Part shown: piece after piece, positions 1 to 6,172 of the stretch
Position numbering within the stretch: the stretch's first letter is position 1
Layout of the letters: every line of letters begins with the position of its first letter
Assembly (NCBI GenBank): GCA_018650745.1
Contig: JABIFK010000860.1
Coordinates: forward strand, 1 to 15,308
Length of the DNA stretch: 15,308 nucleotides
Direction: 5' to 3'
From: Candidatus Latescibacterota bacterium
GTDB taxonomy: Bacteria > Latescibacterota > UBA2968
The notes under the pieces: model-generated
What the model was told of the DNA's origin: nothing
The model's input: only the letters and a program-made list of their open reading frames with translations
The model's database searches: none
Position numbers and translations under genes: made by a program

Positions 1-892
1 CTTCGAGTTGGCGGTATCCGGCGGTGTCTATGGTTTCGCCCGGTTTTGGACGGCCTTCATTTAACACGTGTTGAAGCTTTATGACCATTGGGTGAGATGG
101 ATCCAAGGGAACGGTGTTTTTTTCTGGGTTGGCAAGGACCCAGTCTATGCCTGCTTCTAAGGCCAGCGTGAGGTAGGCGCGTTCGAGATCGTGGCGAACT
201 TCTTTGGGCGTTCCAAATGCAAGATTGGACAAGCCCAATGAAATGTGAACGCCTTCTAACTCGGGCGTTGCGCGAATGAGCTTCATGGTATCGAGGCCTA
301 AATTGATGTGGCCTTTAAAATCGGATGTGATAGGTGACAAACCTGGGTCGATGATGATGCGGTCGTTTTCGACGCCTGCTTCTATTTTGAGGCGCTGGGC
401 AAAATGGCAGGCTGTGTCACGGGCTTGCTCGGGTGTGGTGGTGGCCGTCATTTTGCCAGATTCGTCATAACATTCGGAGACCATGACAATGACAAGGGTT
501 TCGTATTGGGCAACGAGTTCGATCATTTCTGTGAGGTCGTCACGCGAAACGGCGAGCGAGTTGAGAATGGGTTTGCCTGTGCTTTTTGAGGTGTCGAAAT
601 GTTTGAGGGCTTCTTTGTGAAATGCGATGTTGGGGTTGTCGAAGCTGATGGGTAGACTTGTAACGTCTTGTAATGCGGGTACCAACTCGGGCAAAAAGGA
701 AAGCATCTCATCAATTTCGACATTGAGAGTTTGGGTGCCGTCTAAGTTGAGGGTGAGATAAGAAGCTCCCAAGTCGGTTTGCAGTTTTGCGAGCTTTTGA
801 TAGCCTGCAATGTTTCGCTTTTCCCAAGCTCTTCTGGCGCGGGCGTAACTGTGATTCATCAGTTCGCCGATGATGGTGGGTGTCTTGCCCAT
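1..892 (-). CDS. Pterin-binding (methyltetrahydrofolate) methyltransferase, 3' end outside window
   Basis: Translated from the minus strand with ATG at 892-890; about 297 codons are visible and no stop is reached, so the C-terminus lies beyond base 1. The fold family is the DHPS/pterin-binding TIM barrel used by MetH domain 2, AcsE and MtgA-type enzymes, which move a methyl group between methyl-THF and a corrinoid protein. Visible family signatures are GELMNHSY near residue 9, ISFDNPN near 82, KPILNS near 107, IIDPG near 180 and LGLSNLAFGTP near 219; Asp182 and the Asn residues are the usual pterin contacts. An AAGGAG ribosome-binding site lies 7 nt before the ATG and overlaps the reductase stop codon, only 10 nt upstream, so the two genes are clearly co-transcribed. 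No corrinoid protein is visible; it may lie further left. The exact methyl donor or acceptor cannot be told from sequence. Confidence 0.88.
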   Translation of the reverse strand, partial: MGKTPTIIGELMNHSYARARRAWEKRNIAGYQKLAKLQTDLGASYLTLNLDGTQTLNVEIDEMLSFLPELVPALQDVTSLPISFDNPNIAFHKEALKHFDTSKSTGKPILNSLAVSRDDLTEMIELVAQYETLVIVMVSECYDESGKMTATTTPEQARDTACHFAQRLKIEAGVENDRIIIDPGLSPITSDFKGHINLGLDTMKLIRATPELEGVHISLGLSNLAFGTPKEVRHDLERAYLTLALEAGIDWVLANPEKNTVPLDPSHPMVIKLQHVLNEGRPKPGETIDTAGYRQLE

Positions 893-902
893 AACGTGCT
901 CC

Positions 903-2432
903 TTATTTTTGAGAGGTATGGTCCTTTTCTAACCATATATTGACCCAACTTGATGTGCCACGCAGGGCTTGATTTTGCAAAACGGGCACATGGTTGAGCA
1001 GGTTGTTTTCTCGGTTTTCTGATTTGAGCCGCACATAAGCGCGCGACCAGATGCATTCTGTTTGGGTGACTTCACACAACAAATCTCGACTGCCGCCACA
1101 AGGGCCGTTGCGTTGGTTTTTGGCACACTGTGATTCGGGGCACAGATACGCAATTTCGGAAAGGGAGCAATCGCCACAATCTTTGCACTGAAAGAGGAGG
1201 GATTTGCTCATGCGTTCGGCAAGGCGTAGACCGCGAGAGAATCGATAGCGTTTGCACCACCATTGCGCGAGTCGGGCCAATTTTGTCCCTTTTACGAATG
1301 CCCATTGGTGTGCTGCTTTGGAGAATTTGTAGAGGAATTTTTGTTTTAATGGCAAATGTATTGATGCGGGGATTGAATTGGGAGTGGAGGGATTGGAAAG
1401 ACCTGTGTTGTGGTTTTTTGCGTAGGAATAAAACTCGCCTTTGCGCGAAAAGTTCAATTCGTGAACAAATGTTTTCCAATCGGTGGACGAATAGGTTTTA
1501 GCTGTTTTTAGAATTGTTTCGACGTCTTTGTAGGTGTGCACGCCGCCCAAATAAGCCCCTCGATACTCTAATCCCTTGTAGATGCTCAGTTGTTTTGCGG
1601 CCAATTCGAGAAAGAATTGTTTGCCTTTATCCGGTGATTGGGCCTGTTTTTTGCACAGATCGAGCAGGTCGTTGGAGACAACCACGCCGGGAATGCGTTG
1701 GCTGTGAAAGAGTCGGGCGACGTTTGGGTTGAGCGCAAAGACGTTGCCCAATAGCGGGATGTGCTGGAGATTTTTTTGATGCAGGTAAGCAATTTGTTCG
1801 TGCATTTTTCGTGCGTCGTACCCTATTTGGTTGATGATAAATTGGGCCCCATATTTGATTTTTTGTTGGAGTTTGAGGTATTGGGGAGCGACGGATTGTT
1901 CGTCGTATTTGAAGTTGGTGGTGACGGCACCTAAGTAAAATGTGGTGGGCAATAGTTGACGACGTTTGAAATTGTGCGATTGAATTTCGAGCCCTTGATT
2001 CATGCGCTCTAACATGGCAAGCAAACCAATGGAATCGAGGTCGAAGACGGGTTTGGGCATGCCGCCAATATCTTGAATGGGGTAGTCACCGCTCAAGGCT
2101 AAGATGTTTTGAAACCCATGGCTTGCCAGTGACCAAGCGCGGCTTTCTAGGCCGTGGCGGTTGAGGTCTTTGCACGAGAGGTGGATCATCACGTCTTGCC
2201 CTGCGTATAAAATGGGTGTTCCGAGGGCTTCGGGAGACAACATGGGGTTGCCGCCGGCATTATCGGTAATGGATACCCAGTCGATTTGGGGTTGATAAGT
2301 GAGTTCTTTTGAAAATTCTTTGGCCTGAATGGCACGTTTTTCAGACATGGTTCCGCGGGTGGAGACGAGTTCGACGCCGATGAGGAAGTCGGTTGTCTGG
2401 TTTAGTTTTTCTTTGAGGTTGAGGGACTGCAT
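903..2432 (-). CDS. metF: Methylenetetrahydrofolate reductase with cysteine-rich C-terminal domain
   Basis: A 509-aa protein. Residues about 1-310 form the MTHFR TIM barrel (VSITDNAGGNPMLSP near 53, HLSCKDLNRHG near 84, ILALSGDYP near 110), which reduces 5,10-methylene-THF to 5-methyl-THF. Residues about 365-509 match the MTHFR C-terminal domain found in acetogen-type and related enzymes, with clustered cysteines C416, C419, C422, C431, C436, C445, C453 and C460 and the tail RGTSSWVNIWLEKDH. Such clusters bind metal (zinc or Fe-S; the domain resembles MetV), often letting the enzyme use electron donors or partners other than NADH alone. That point is family knowledge, not shown here. The start ATG has only a weak AGAGAA site; no better start exists. 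The next gene follows after 10 nt, so methyl-THF made here is probably passed straight to that methyltransferase. Confidence 0.92.
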   Translation of the reverse strand: MQSLNLKEKLNQTTDFLIGVELVSTRGTMSEKRAIQAKEFSKELTYQPQIDWVSITDNAGGNPMLSPEALGTPILYAGQDVMIHLSCKDLNRHGLESRAWSLASHGFQNILALSGDYPIQDIGGMPKPVFDLDSIGLLAMLERMNQGLEIQSHNFKRRQLLPTTFYLGAVTTNFKYDEQSVAPQYLKLQQKIKYGAQFIINQIGYDARKMHEQIAYLHQKNLQHIPLLGNVFALNPNVARLFHSQRIPGVVVSNDLLDLCKKQAQSPDKGKQFFLELAAKQLSIYKGLEYRGAYLGGVHTYKDVETILKTAKTYSSTDWKTFVHELNFSRKGEFYSYAKNHNTGLSNPSTPNSIPASIHLPLKQKFLYKFSKAAHQWAFVKGTKLARLAQWWCKRYRFSRGLRLAERMSKSLLFQCKDCGDCSLSEIAYLCPESQCAKNQRNGPCGGSRDLLCEVTQTECIWSRAYVRLKSENRENNLLNHVPVLQNQALRGTSSWVNIWLEKDHTSQK

Positions 2433-2452
2433 TGGATTTCTCTTTTTATGGG

Positions 2453-2460
2453 GTATGATT
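2453..2460 (-). promoter_or_regulatory. Possible regulator half-site upstream of the reductase
   Basis: The minus strand reads AATCATAC, identical to 8 of the 10 bases of each arm of the palindrome in the divergent promoter at 4014-4039. It ends 20 bp before the reductase ATG. A second CATAC lies 24 bp further upstream (minus strand of 2477-2481), giving two same-direction CATAC boxes, the kind of layout AraC-family proteins often use. An 8-bp match in this gap could occur by chance, so this is suggestive only. Confidence 0.3.
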
Positions 2461-2549
2461 CTAAGATACTTTTTATGTATGGGAGGTGTCTTGGACTATG
2501 GTGATGCTTTTTGGGATTTTTGTGATGGGTTCAAGCTTGCCGTCGGCGA

Positions 2550-2581
2550 CTTACTTTTTCTCAACAGCAACAAAAAGTAAG
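2550..2581. repeat. Inverted repeat CTTACTTTTT ... AAAAAGTAAG
   Basis: Perfect 10-bp arms (2550-2559 and 2572-2581) around a 12-nt loop. The flanks carry related words: GCCGTCGGCGAC before it and GCCGTCCC after it. From memory, similar CTTACTTTTT/AAAAAGTAAG cassettes with adjacent TCGCC words occur as dispersed intergenic repeats in other bacteria, so this may be a mobile-type palindromic repeat. There is no T-run outside the arms, which argues against a standard terminator, though it could limit read-through from the regulator gene. Confidence 0.5.
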
Positions 2582-2785
2582 CAAAAAATGCCGTCCCTCA
2601 GGTGCTGGGAAGGCTGATTTCCCACAAATACCTTTATTGGGTGCAACGGGTGAGGTGGGCCTGCAAGCGTAGGTGGTCTTTTAAGGTCAACTGTTGGACG
2701 GATTCTGCGTGGAAAATCTGGATGGTTGATTTGATAGGGGTTTTGTATGGCGTTGGGTTTATTGGTGGATTGTTTTAGGAGGAGG

Positions 2786-3958
2786 TTATGGTCTCGAGAT
2801 GAGGTGTTGTTTGCGGTATTCGTTGGGGGTGCAGCTTTTGGATTTTCGGAATACGCGGGAGAAGTAGCTTTGGTCGGTGAAGCCACATTCGAGGGCAATT
2901 TGGACGAGGCTTTTGCTGGTGCGTACCAAGAGTTGGCTGGCTCGCCCAATGCGGTAGCCGGTTAGAATTTCGGAGAAGGTTTTGCCTGTGGTTTCTTTGA
3001 TGACGCGGGAAAAGTGACCGGGTGACATGCCTGCAATTTTGGACACTTCTTCACGTGTTAATTCACGGTCGAGATTTTGTTCAATATGTTTTAGTGCGGC
3101 AGCTAAGAGTACCAAGTGCGGGTATGTTTGTGTGTTTTGAATGGTACTGATGAGGTCTTCGAGCATTTCGGTGACCCATTTGGACAGTTCGGCTTCGTCT
3201 TGGATTTGGGACAGGTTGGATAAGGCGCGGTAGTTGGTGCCTAAGAGTGCCGTGGGGTTGGCGCCTGCTTCAACGGCGGCACGAGACATCATCACGACCA
3301 ATTCTAAGATCAGGCTTTTGAGTAGGTCTTCGCGGTTGCGGCCGATGAAATAAACGCCGACCAAAACGCGATTGATAATTTCACGGGCTTTTTTGCGTTC
3401 GCCGCGTTTGATGGCGGCGAGCAACTCGGGTTCTTCGCGGATGTATATTTCGCGGATGTCTTGGTAAATATGTCCACTGAGGTCGTGCAGGGCCTCGGCT
3501 TGTTCGTGGTCGCGCTTGGCTGCGAGTCGGTTTTGTTGGAGGGTTGTTGCGTTGGTGAGGTTGTGCGTTTCAACAAGATCGAGTAGCTCTTGGCTGGCTT
3601 TACGTATTTTCTTTAAGTTGCGCTTGTTTTCGAGCGAAACGCCCGTGACAATGAGTGCCCCAAAAATTTGGTTGTTCAACATAATAGGAACGCCCCACGT
3701 TGCACGTTCTTGTGGGCACAGGTTGATACAGGGTTCTCCCCAACGTAAGGCTTCATTGAGGGTGCGCTTGTGCGTGTGACTACAGTCTTGTTGGCACATG
3801 TCACAAAGTGGTTTTCCAAATATGATATGCCCATCTGAATTGACACATATTAAGGAGAAACCAAATGCTTTGTGATACGCTTTTTGGAGTTTGTCGAATG
3901 TTTGCTTGGTGAGCAAACTGTTGAGTTCGATTTGGCTGATTTGCGGTTTTTTGCTCAT
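2786..3958 (-). CDS. AraC-family regulator with PocR-like ligand-sensing domain
   Basis: A 390-aa one-component regulator. Residues about 8-135 match the PocR sensory domain (a PAS-like fold), with cysteines C52, C55, C59, C77 and C81 and the core PQERATWGVPIMLNNQIFGALIVTG. PocR itself senses 1,2-propanediol, and relatives often sit beside corrinoid or C1 genes. Residues about 155-275 are a helical linker. Residues about 283-385 are the AraC DNA-binding domain with two helix-turn-helices (LTREEVSKIAGMSPGHFSRVIKE near 300 and LVQIALECGFTDQSYFSRVFRK near 351). The five-cysteine set could bind a metal or cluster, or sense redox, but that is inference. It is divergent from the radical SAM gene and upstream of the reductase/methyltransferase pair, so it probably controls one or both, plus itself through the palindrome over its promoter. 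The ligand is unknown; a small methylated or diol compound is plausible. Confidence 0.88.
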   Translation of the reverse strand: MSKKPQISQIELNSLLTKQTFDKLQKAYHKAFGFSLICVNSDGHIIFGKPLCDMCQQDCSHTHKRTLNEALRWGEPCINLCPQERATWGVPIMLNNQIFGALIVTGVSLENKRNLKKIRKASQELLDLVETHNLTNATTLQQNRLAAKRDHEQAEALHDLSGHIYQDIREIYIREEPELLAAIKRGERKKAREIINRVLVGVYFIGRNREDLLKSLILELVVMMSRAAVEAGANPTALLGTNYRALSNLSQIQDEAELSKWVTEMLEDLISTIQNTQTYPHLVLLAAALKHIEQNLDRELTREEVSKIAGMSPGHFSRVIKETTGKTFSEILTGYRIGRASQLLVRTSKSLVQIALECGFTDQSYFSRVFRKSKSCTPNEYRKQHLISRP

Positions 3959-4013
3959 ATGTGGTTTTTCTTGACTCGTTTTTGTTTTGTTGGCTTGCTG
4001 ATGTGCGTTTCAT

Positions 4014-4039
4014 AATCATACAACACCTATTGTATGATT
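4014..4039. promoter_or_regulatory. Perfect 10-bp inverted repeat, probable operator
   Basis: Arms AATCATACAA (4014-4023) and TTGTATGATT (4030-4039) are exact reverse complements with a 6-nt centre, CACCTA. The site lies between the divergent regulator and radical SAM genes, covers the minus-strand promoter spacer and touches its -10 and -35. It also contains the candidate -35 (TTGTAT) of the plus-strand gene. A bound dimer would affect both directions. AraC proteins more often bind direct repeats, so another symmetric repressor is possible. Confidence 0.65.
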
Positions 4040-4043
4040 TCAA
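4015..4043 (-). promoter_or_regulatory. Sigma70-type promoter of the PocR/AraC regulator gene
   Basis: On the minus strand the sequence reads TTGAAA (plus 4038-4043), a 17-nt spacer and TATGAT (plus 4015-4020), close to consensus with ideal spacing. Transcription would start near 4008 and give a 5' leader of about 50 nt before the ATG at 3958. The palindromic operator sits in this spacer, suggesting autoregulation. Confidence 0.55.
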
Positions 4044-4058
4044 ACATTATGTTATGTT
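4030..4058 (+). promoter_or_regulatory. Candidate promoter of the radical SAM gene (leaderless)
   Basis: TTGTAT (4030-4035), 17 nt, TATGTT (4053-4058). Transcription would begin at about the ATG at 4065. This agrees with the absence of any Shine-Dalgarno sequence before that ATG, so the message may be leaderless. The hexamers are only moderate and the region is AT-rich. Confidence 0.35.
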
Positions 4059-4064
4059 CTTCTT

Positions 4065-5756
4065 ATGAAAATTTGCTACTTAGATATTAGTGCATCGTAT
4101 TCACACCGTTCCTTGGCGTTGCCCATGTTGCACCTTGCTTGTGATGGCAAGGTGGATATTGAATGGTCTGTGGTTCATTCCACCATCAATGATGATGTGC
4201 ACGCCATTTCTGCGCGGGTACTTGAAACACAACCTGATGTGGTGTTGGGCACGTTGTTTTTGTTTACGCACGTCCAAATGTTACGCACGCTTAGGCGGGT
4301 ACGTGCGGTTTTGCCCGAGACACAAATCTTTTTGGGTGGACCTGAATTTTTGGGTGAGAATGAGGACTTTCTTAGACGCGAAAATTTTGTGGATGCAGTG
4401 TGTCGAGGTGAGGGTGAGTTGGCATTGCCTAAATTGTTGCAAAGCAGAGCGGACAAATCGGTGTGGAGCGATTTGCCGGGTTTGTGCTGGTTGGGTGATG
4501 AGGGTGCGTATTTTGACAATGGCACGGGTGCGTTGAATGAAGATCAATGGAATGAATTGCCACCGCCGTCGGAAAGTAAATTCTTTGATTGGTCGAAGCC
4601 GTTTATTCAGATAGAAACGAATCGTGGATGTGCACAGTTTTGTACGTTTTGCACAAGCTTTCGTACGGGACCGACACGTTGGTCACCTTTGGATCGGTTG
4701 CGTGGGGTACTGAAACATGCGCGTGCTGAGGGTGTGAAAGAGATCCGAATTTTGGATCGTACGTTTAATGCAACACCGCGTCAAGCCATTGATCGGCTGC
4801 GTTTGTTTGCCGATGAGTTTTCTGATTTGCGTTTTCACTTGGAGATTCACCCAGCCTTTTTGCCACAGCATTTTAAGGATACGCTTGAAGAGATGCCTGA
4901 TGGATTGTTGCATTTGGAAGTGGGGCTGCAAACGACACACCCGGAGGCATTGGTTGCTGCAGGTCGGGCGGGTAAACCCGAGGTGAATTGGCAAGGTTTG
5001 GCGTTTTTGTGCGGGCTTAAAAATGTGGATGTACACGCCGATTTGATTGGGGCATTGCCGCGTTTGAATTTGGATCATCAGGTGCGCGACTTGGCTGCAT
5101 TGAGCAAGTTGAGACCGGCAGAAATTCAGCTCGAAATTTTGAAGATGTTGCCTGGGACACCGATTGCACGGCAAGCAGATGAATATGGTGTTCGGCACGC
5201 GCCCGATCCACCTTATGAGGTGTTGCAAACGCCTGAAATGCCCAGTGCCGATGTGCAAACGACGGTGAATCTATCGCGGATCGTGGATCGATTTTTTAAC
5301 CAACCTGTGTTGCAGCCTTCTGTGCTTGCAGTGGTTGAAAAAGACGAATACTTTTATTTGAATTTTCTAAATTTTTTAAAGGGCAAAACCGATCCGGCAC
5401 CGCCTATGAGTTTAAAACGACGGGCACAATATCTACATTCATATTTAGAGGAAGCACACCCCGAGCTTGTTGATTTGGTGGCTTATCATTGGTTGTTGTC
5501 TGGGCAATCGGCAGACAGTGCCGTGGGCAATGTGGCGCGATGGAAACAAGGCGTGCCCGATAATATGGTTCAAGTTTATGGTAATGGGGATGTGACCTAT
5601 GAAGGACAAATTTGGGTGTTAGATATGCAAGGCGGGAAGGCGTTTTTTGTGTTTGATCGCAAACACGGGAATTTGCCTGTGGCGGTGTTTCGGGAAGCGG
5701 ATCAGACAGCAGATGGTCAAGAGGGAGTGGTAAAAGCAAACGAGGTGCTTGTATAA
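4065..5756 (+). CDS. B12-binding-domain radical SAM protein
   Basis: A 563-aa protein. Residues about 1-140 are a cobalamin-binding-like Rossmann domain with the family marks GGPEF (91-95) and CRGEGE (113-118); the classical DxHxxG ligand motif is absent, as is usual for this class. Residues about 180-400 are the radical SAM barrel with the 4Fe-4S motif C189-x3-C193-x2-C196 (CAQFCTFC). The C-terminal part, about 420-555, resembles the DUF4080 region of this family. Members use SAM, and often cobalamin, for radical methylations or rearrangements on unknown substrates and need low-oxygen conditions. The gene is divergent from the PocR/AraC regulator, so a shared response is likely. No RBS is visible before the ATG and the upstream promoter seems to fire at it. 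An intrinsic terminator follows 45 nt after the stop. Substrate unknown. Confidence 0.87.
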   Translation: MKICYLDISASYSHRSLALPMLHLACDGKVDIEWSVVHSTINDDVHAISARVLETQPDVVLGTLFLFTHVQMLRTLRRVRAVLPETQIFLGGPEFLGENEDFLRRENFVDAVCRGEGELALPKLLQSRADKSVWSDLPGLCWLGDEGAYFDNGTGALNEDQWNELPPPSESKFFDWSKPFIQIETNRGCAQFCTFCTSFRTGPTRWSPLDRLRGVLKHARAEGVKEIRILDRTFNATPRQAIDRLRLFADEFSDLRFHLEIHPAFLPQHFKDTLEEMPDGLLHLEVGLQTTHPEALVAAGRAGKPEVNWQGLAFLCGLKNVDVHADLIGALPRLNLDHQVRDLAALSKLRPAEIQLEILKMLPGTPIARQADEYGVRHAPDPPYEVLQTPEMPSADVQTTVNLSRIVDRFFNQPVLQPSVLAVVEKDEYFYLNFLNFLKGKTDPAPPMSLKRRAQYLHSYLEEAHPELVDLVAYHWLLSGQSADSAVGNVARWKQGVPDNMVQVYGNGDVTYEGQIWVLDMQGGKAFFVFDRKHGNLPVAVFREADQTADGQEGVVKANEVLV

Positions 5757-5800
5757 AATTGGGTTTTTTTAATTTTCAAGTTTGAGTGTTTTGAAATAGT

Positions 5801-5830
5801 CGCGTGGAATATTGTTCTGCGCGCTTTTTT
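5801..5830 (+). terminator. Intrinsic terminator of the radical SAM gene
   Basis: A 9-bp stem (CGCGTGGAA at 5801-5809 with TTCTGCGCG at 5815-5823, including two G-U pairs), a TATTG loop, then C and six T. It starts 45 nt after the radical SAM stop codon and is oriented for plus-strand transcripts. Confidence 0.75.
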
Positions 5831-5905
5831 ATATAAAAATATGTTTTTGAGAGCAAATTATATCTGTGTAGAGCATAATTACTTGTTTTATAGGTTTAAT
5901 TGTAT

Positions 5906-5933
5906 TTGTGCTCTGTTAGACAAATTTTATAAT
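5906..5933 (+). promoter_or_regulatory. Candidate promoter of the putative small RNA
   Basis: TTGTGC (5906-5911), 16 nt, then a perfect TATAAT (5928-5933). The -35 matches only the TTG part of the consensus and the surroundings are AT-rich, so a chance match is possible. It would start transcription near 5940. Confidence 0.3.
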
Positions 5934-5939
5934 AATACC

Positions 5940-6057
5940 TTTGGATTTAGTTATTTATGAGAATTTGATGGTAAGATCTGTTACAAAGTTTTGAATGTGC
6001 AACATTCTTGGATTACCCCGTGTATTTCCCCCAGCCATTTATGGCTGGGCTTTTTTT
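5940..6057 (+). ncRNA. Candidate small RNA between two terminators
   Basis: An independent plus-strand terminator (6030-6057) lies about 230 nt beyond the radical SAM terminator with no gene between. A TATAAT box sits at 5928-5933, giving a possible transcript of about 118 nt. It would carry a small hairpin, GAATGT-GCA-ACATTC (5993-6007), and then the terminator hairpin, a common layout for trans-acting sRNAs. No known RNA family is recognised. It could instead be an unterminated 3' region or a relic. Confidence 0.3.
6030..6057 (+). terminator. Strong intrinsic terminator without an obvious gene
   Basis: Stem CCCAGCC (6030-6036) with GGCTGGG (6043-6049), loop ATTTAT, then C and seven T (6051-6057). 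It is directional for plus-strand RNA; read on the minus strand there is no T-run after the stem. It could also be a backup terminator guarding the convergent gene. Confidence 0.75.
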
Positions 6058-6149
6058 GGTGTTCCCCTTTCGACTTGGTCAAAAGTAGATGTGAGCAAGA
6101 AATGGATCTTATGTCTCTACATGGTTTTGGATGCACTTCGTGGCGCTTG

Positions 6150-6166
6150 CACCACATTATGTGGTG
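6150..6166. repeat. Palindrome CACCACATTATGTGGTG just past the 1106-aa gene stop
   Basis: Perfect 8-bp arms around one central base, starting 6 nt after the minus-strand stop codon at 6173-6175. On the minus strand no T-run follows, so it is not a classical terminator, but a hairpin here could protect or end the 3' end of the long glycan transcript. Confidence 0.4.
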
Positions 6167-6172
6167 GGAATT

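Larger units (their letters stand above)
2433..2785. other. 353-nt gap between regulator and reductase genes; no gene seen
   Basis: No convincing coding region lies here; short frames in it have no family resemblance. It contains an inverted repeat (2550-2581) and, next to the reductase start, an AATCATAC half-site on the minus strand (plus 2453-2460). A weak promoter for the reductase may read AAGACA, 18 nt, TATCTT on the minus strand near 2464-2493, but both hexamers match the consensus at only four positions. I looked for a cobalamin (B12-box), SAM or THF riboswitch and recognised none. Confidence 0.55.
5831..6172. other. AT-rich convergent gap; no protein gene seen
   Basis: The stretch between the first terminator and the 3' end of the 1106-aa gene has no convincing protein gene. 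The short plus-strand frames at 5991-6183 run through a terminator and resemble nothing known. It does contain a candidate small RNA with promoter and terminator (5906-6057) and a palindrome at 6150-6166. Confidence 0.6.

Noticed and set aside
276..589. Plus-strand small frames across the methyltransferase gene
   Set aside because: They are opposite-strand shadows of a clearly conserved protein-coding region.
2433..2785. Possible cobalamin, SAM or folate riboswitch before the reductase
   Set aside because: I saw no B12-box-like conserved core or other recognisable aptamer. The only clear structure is the 2550-2581 inverted repeat.
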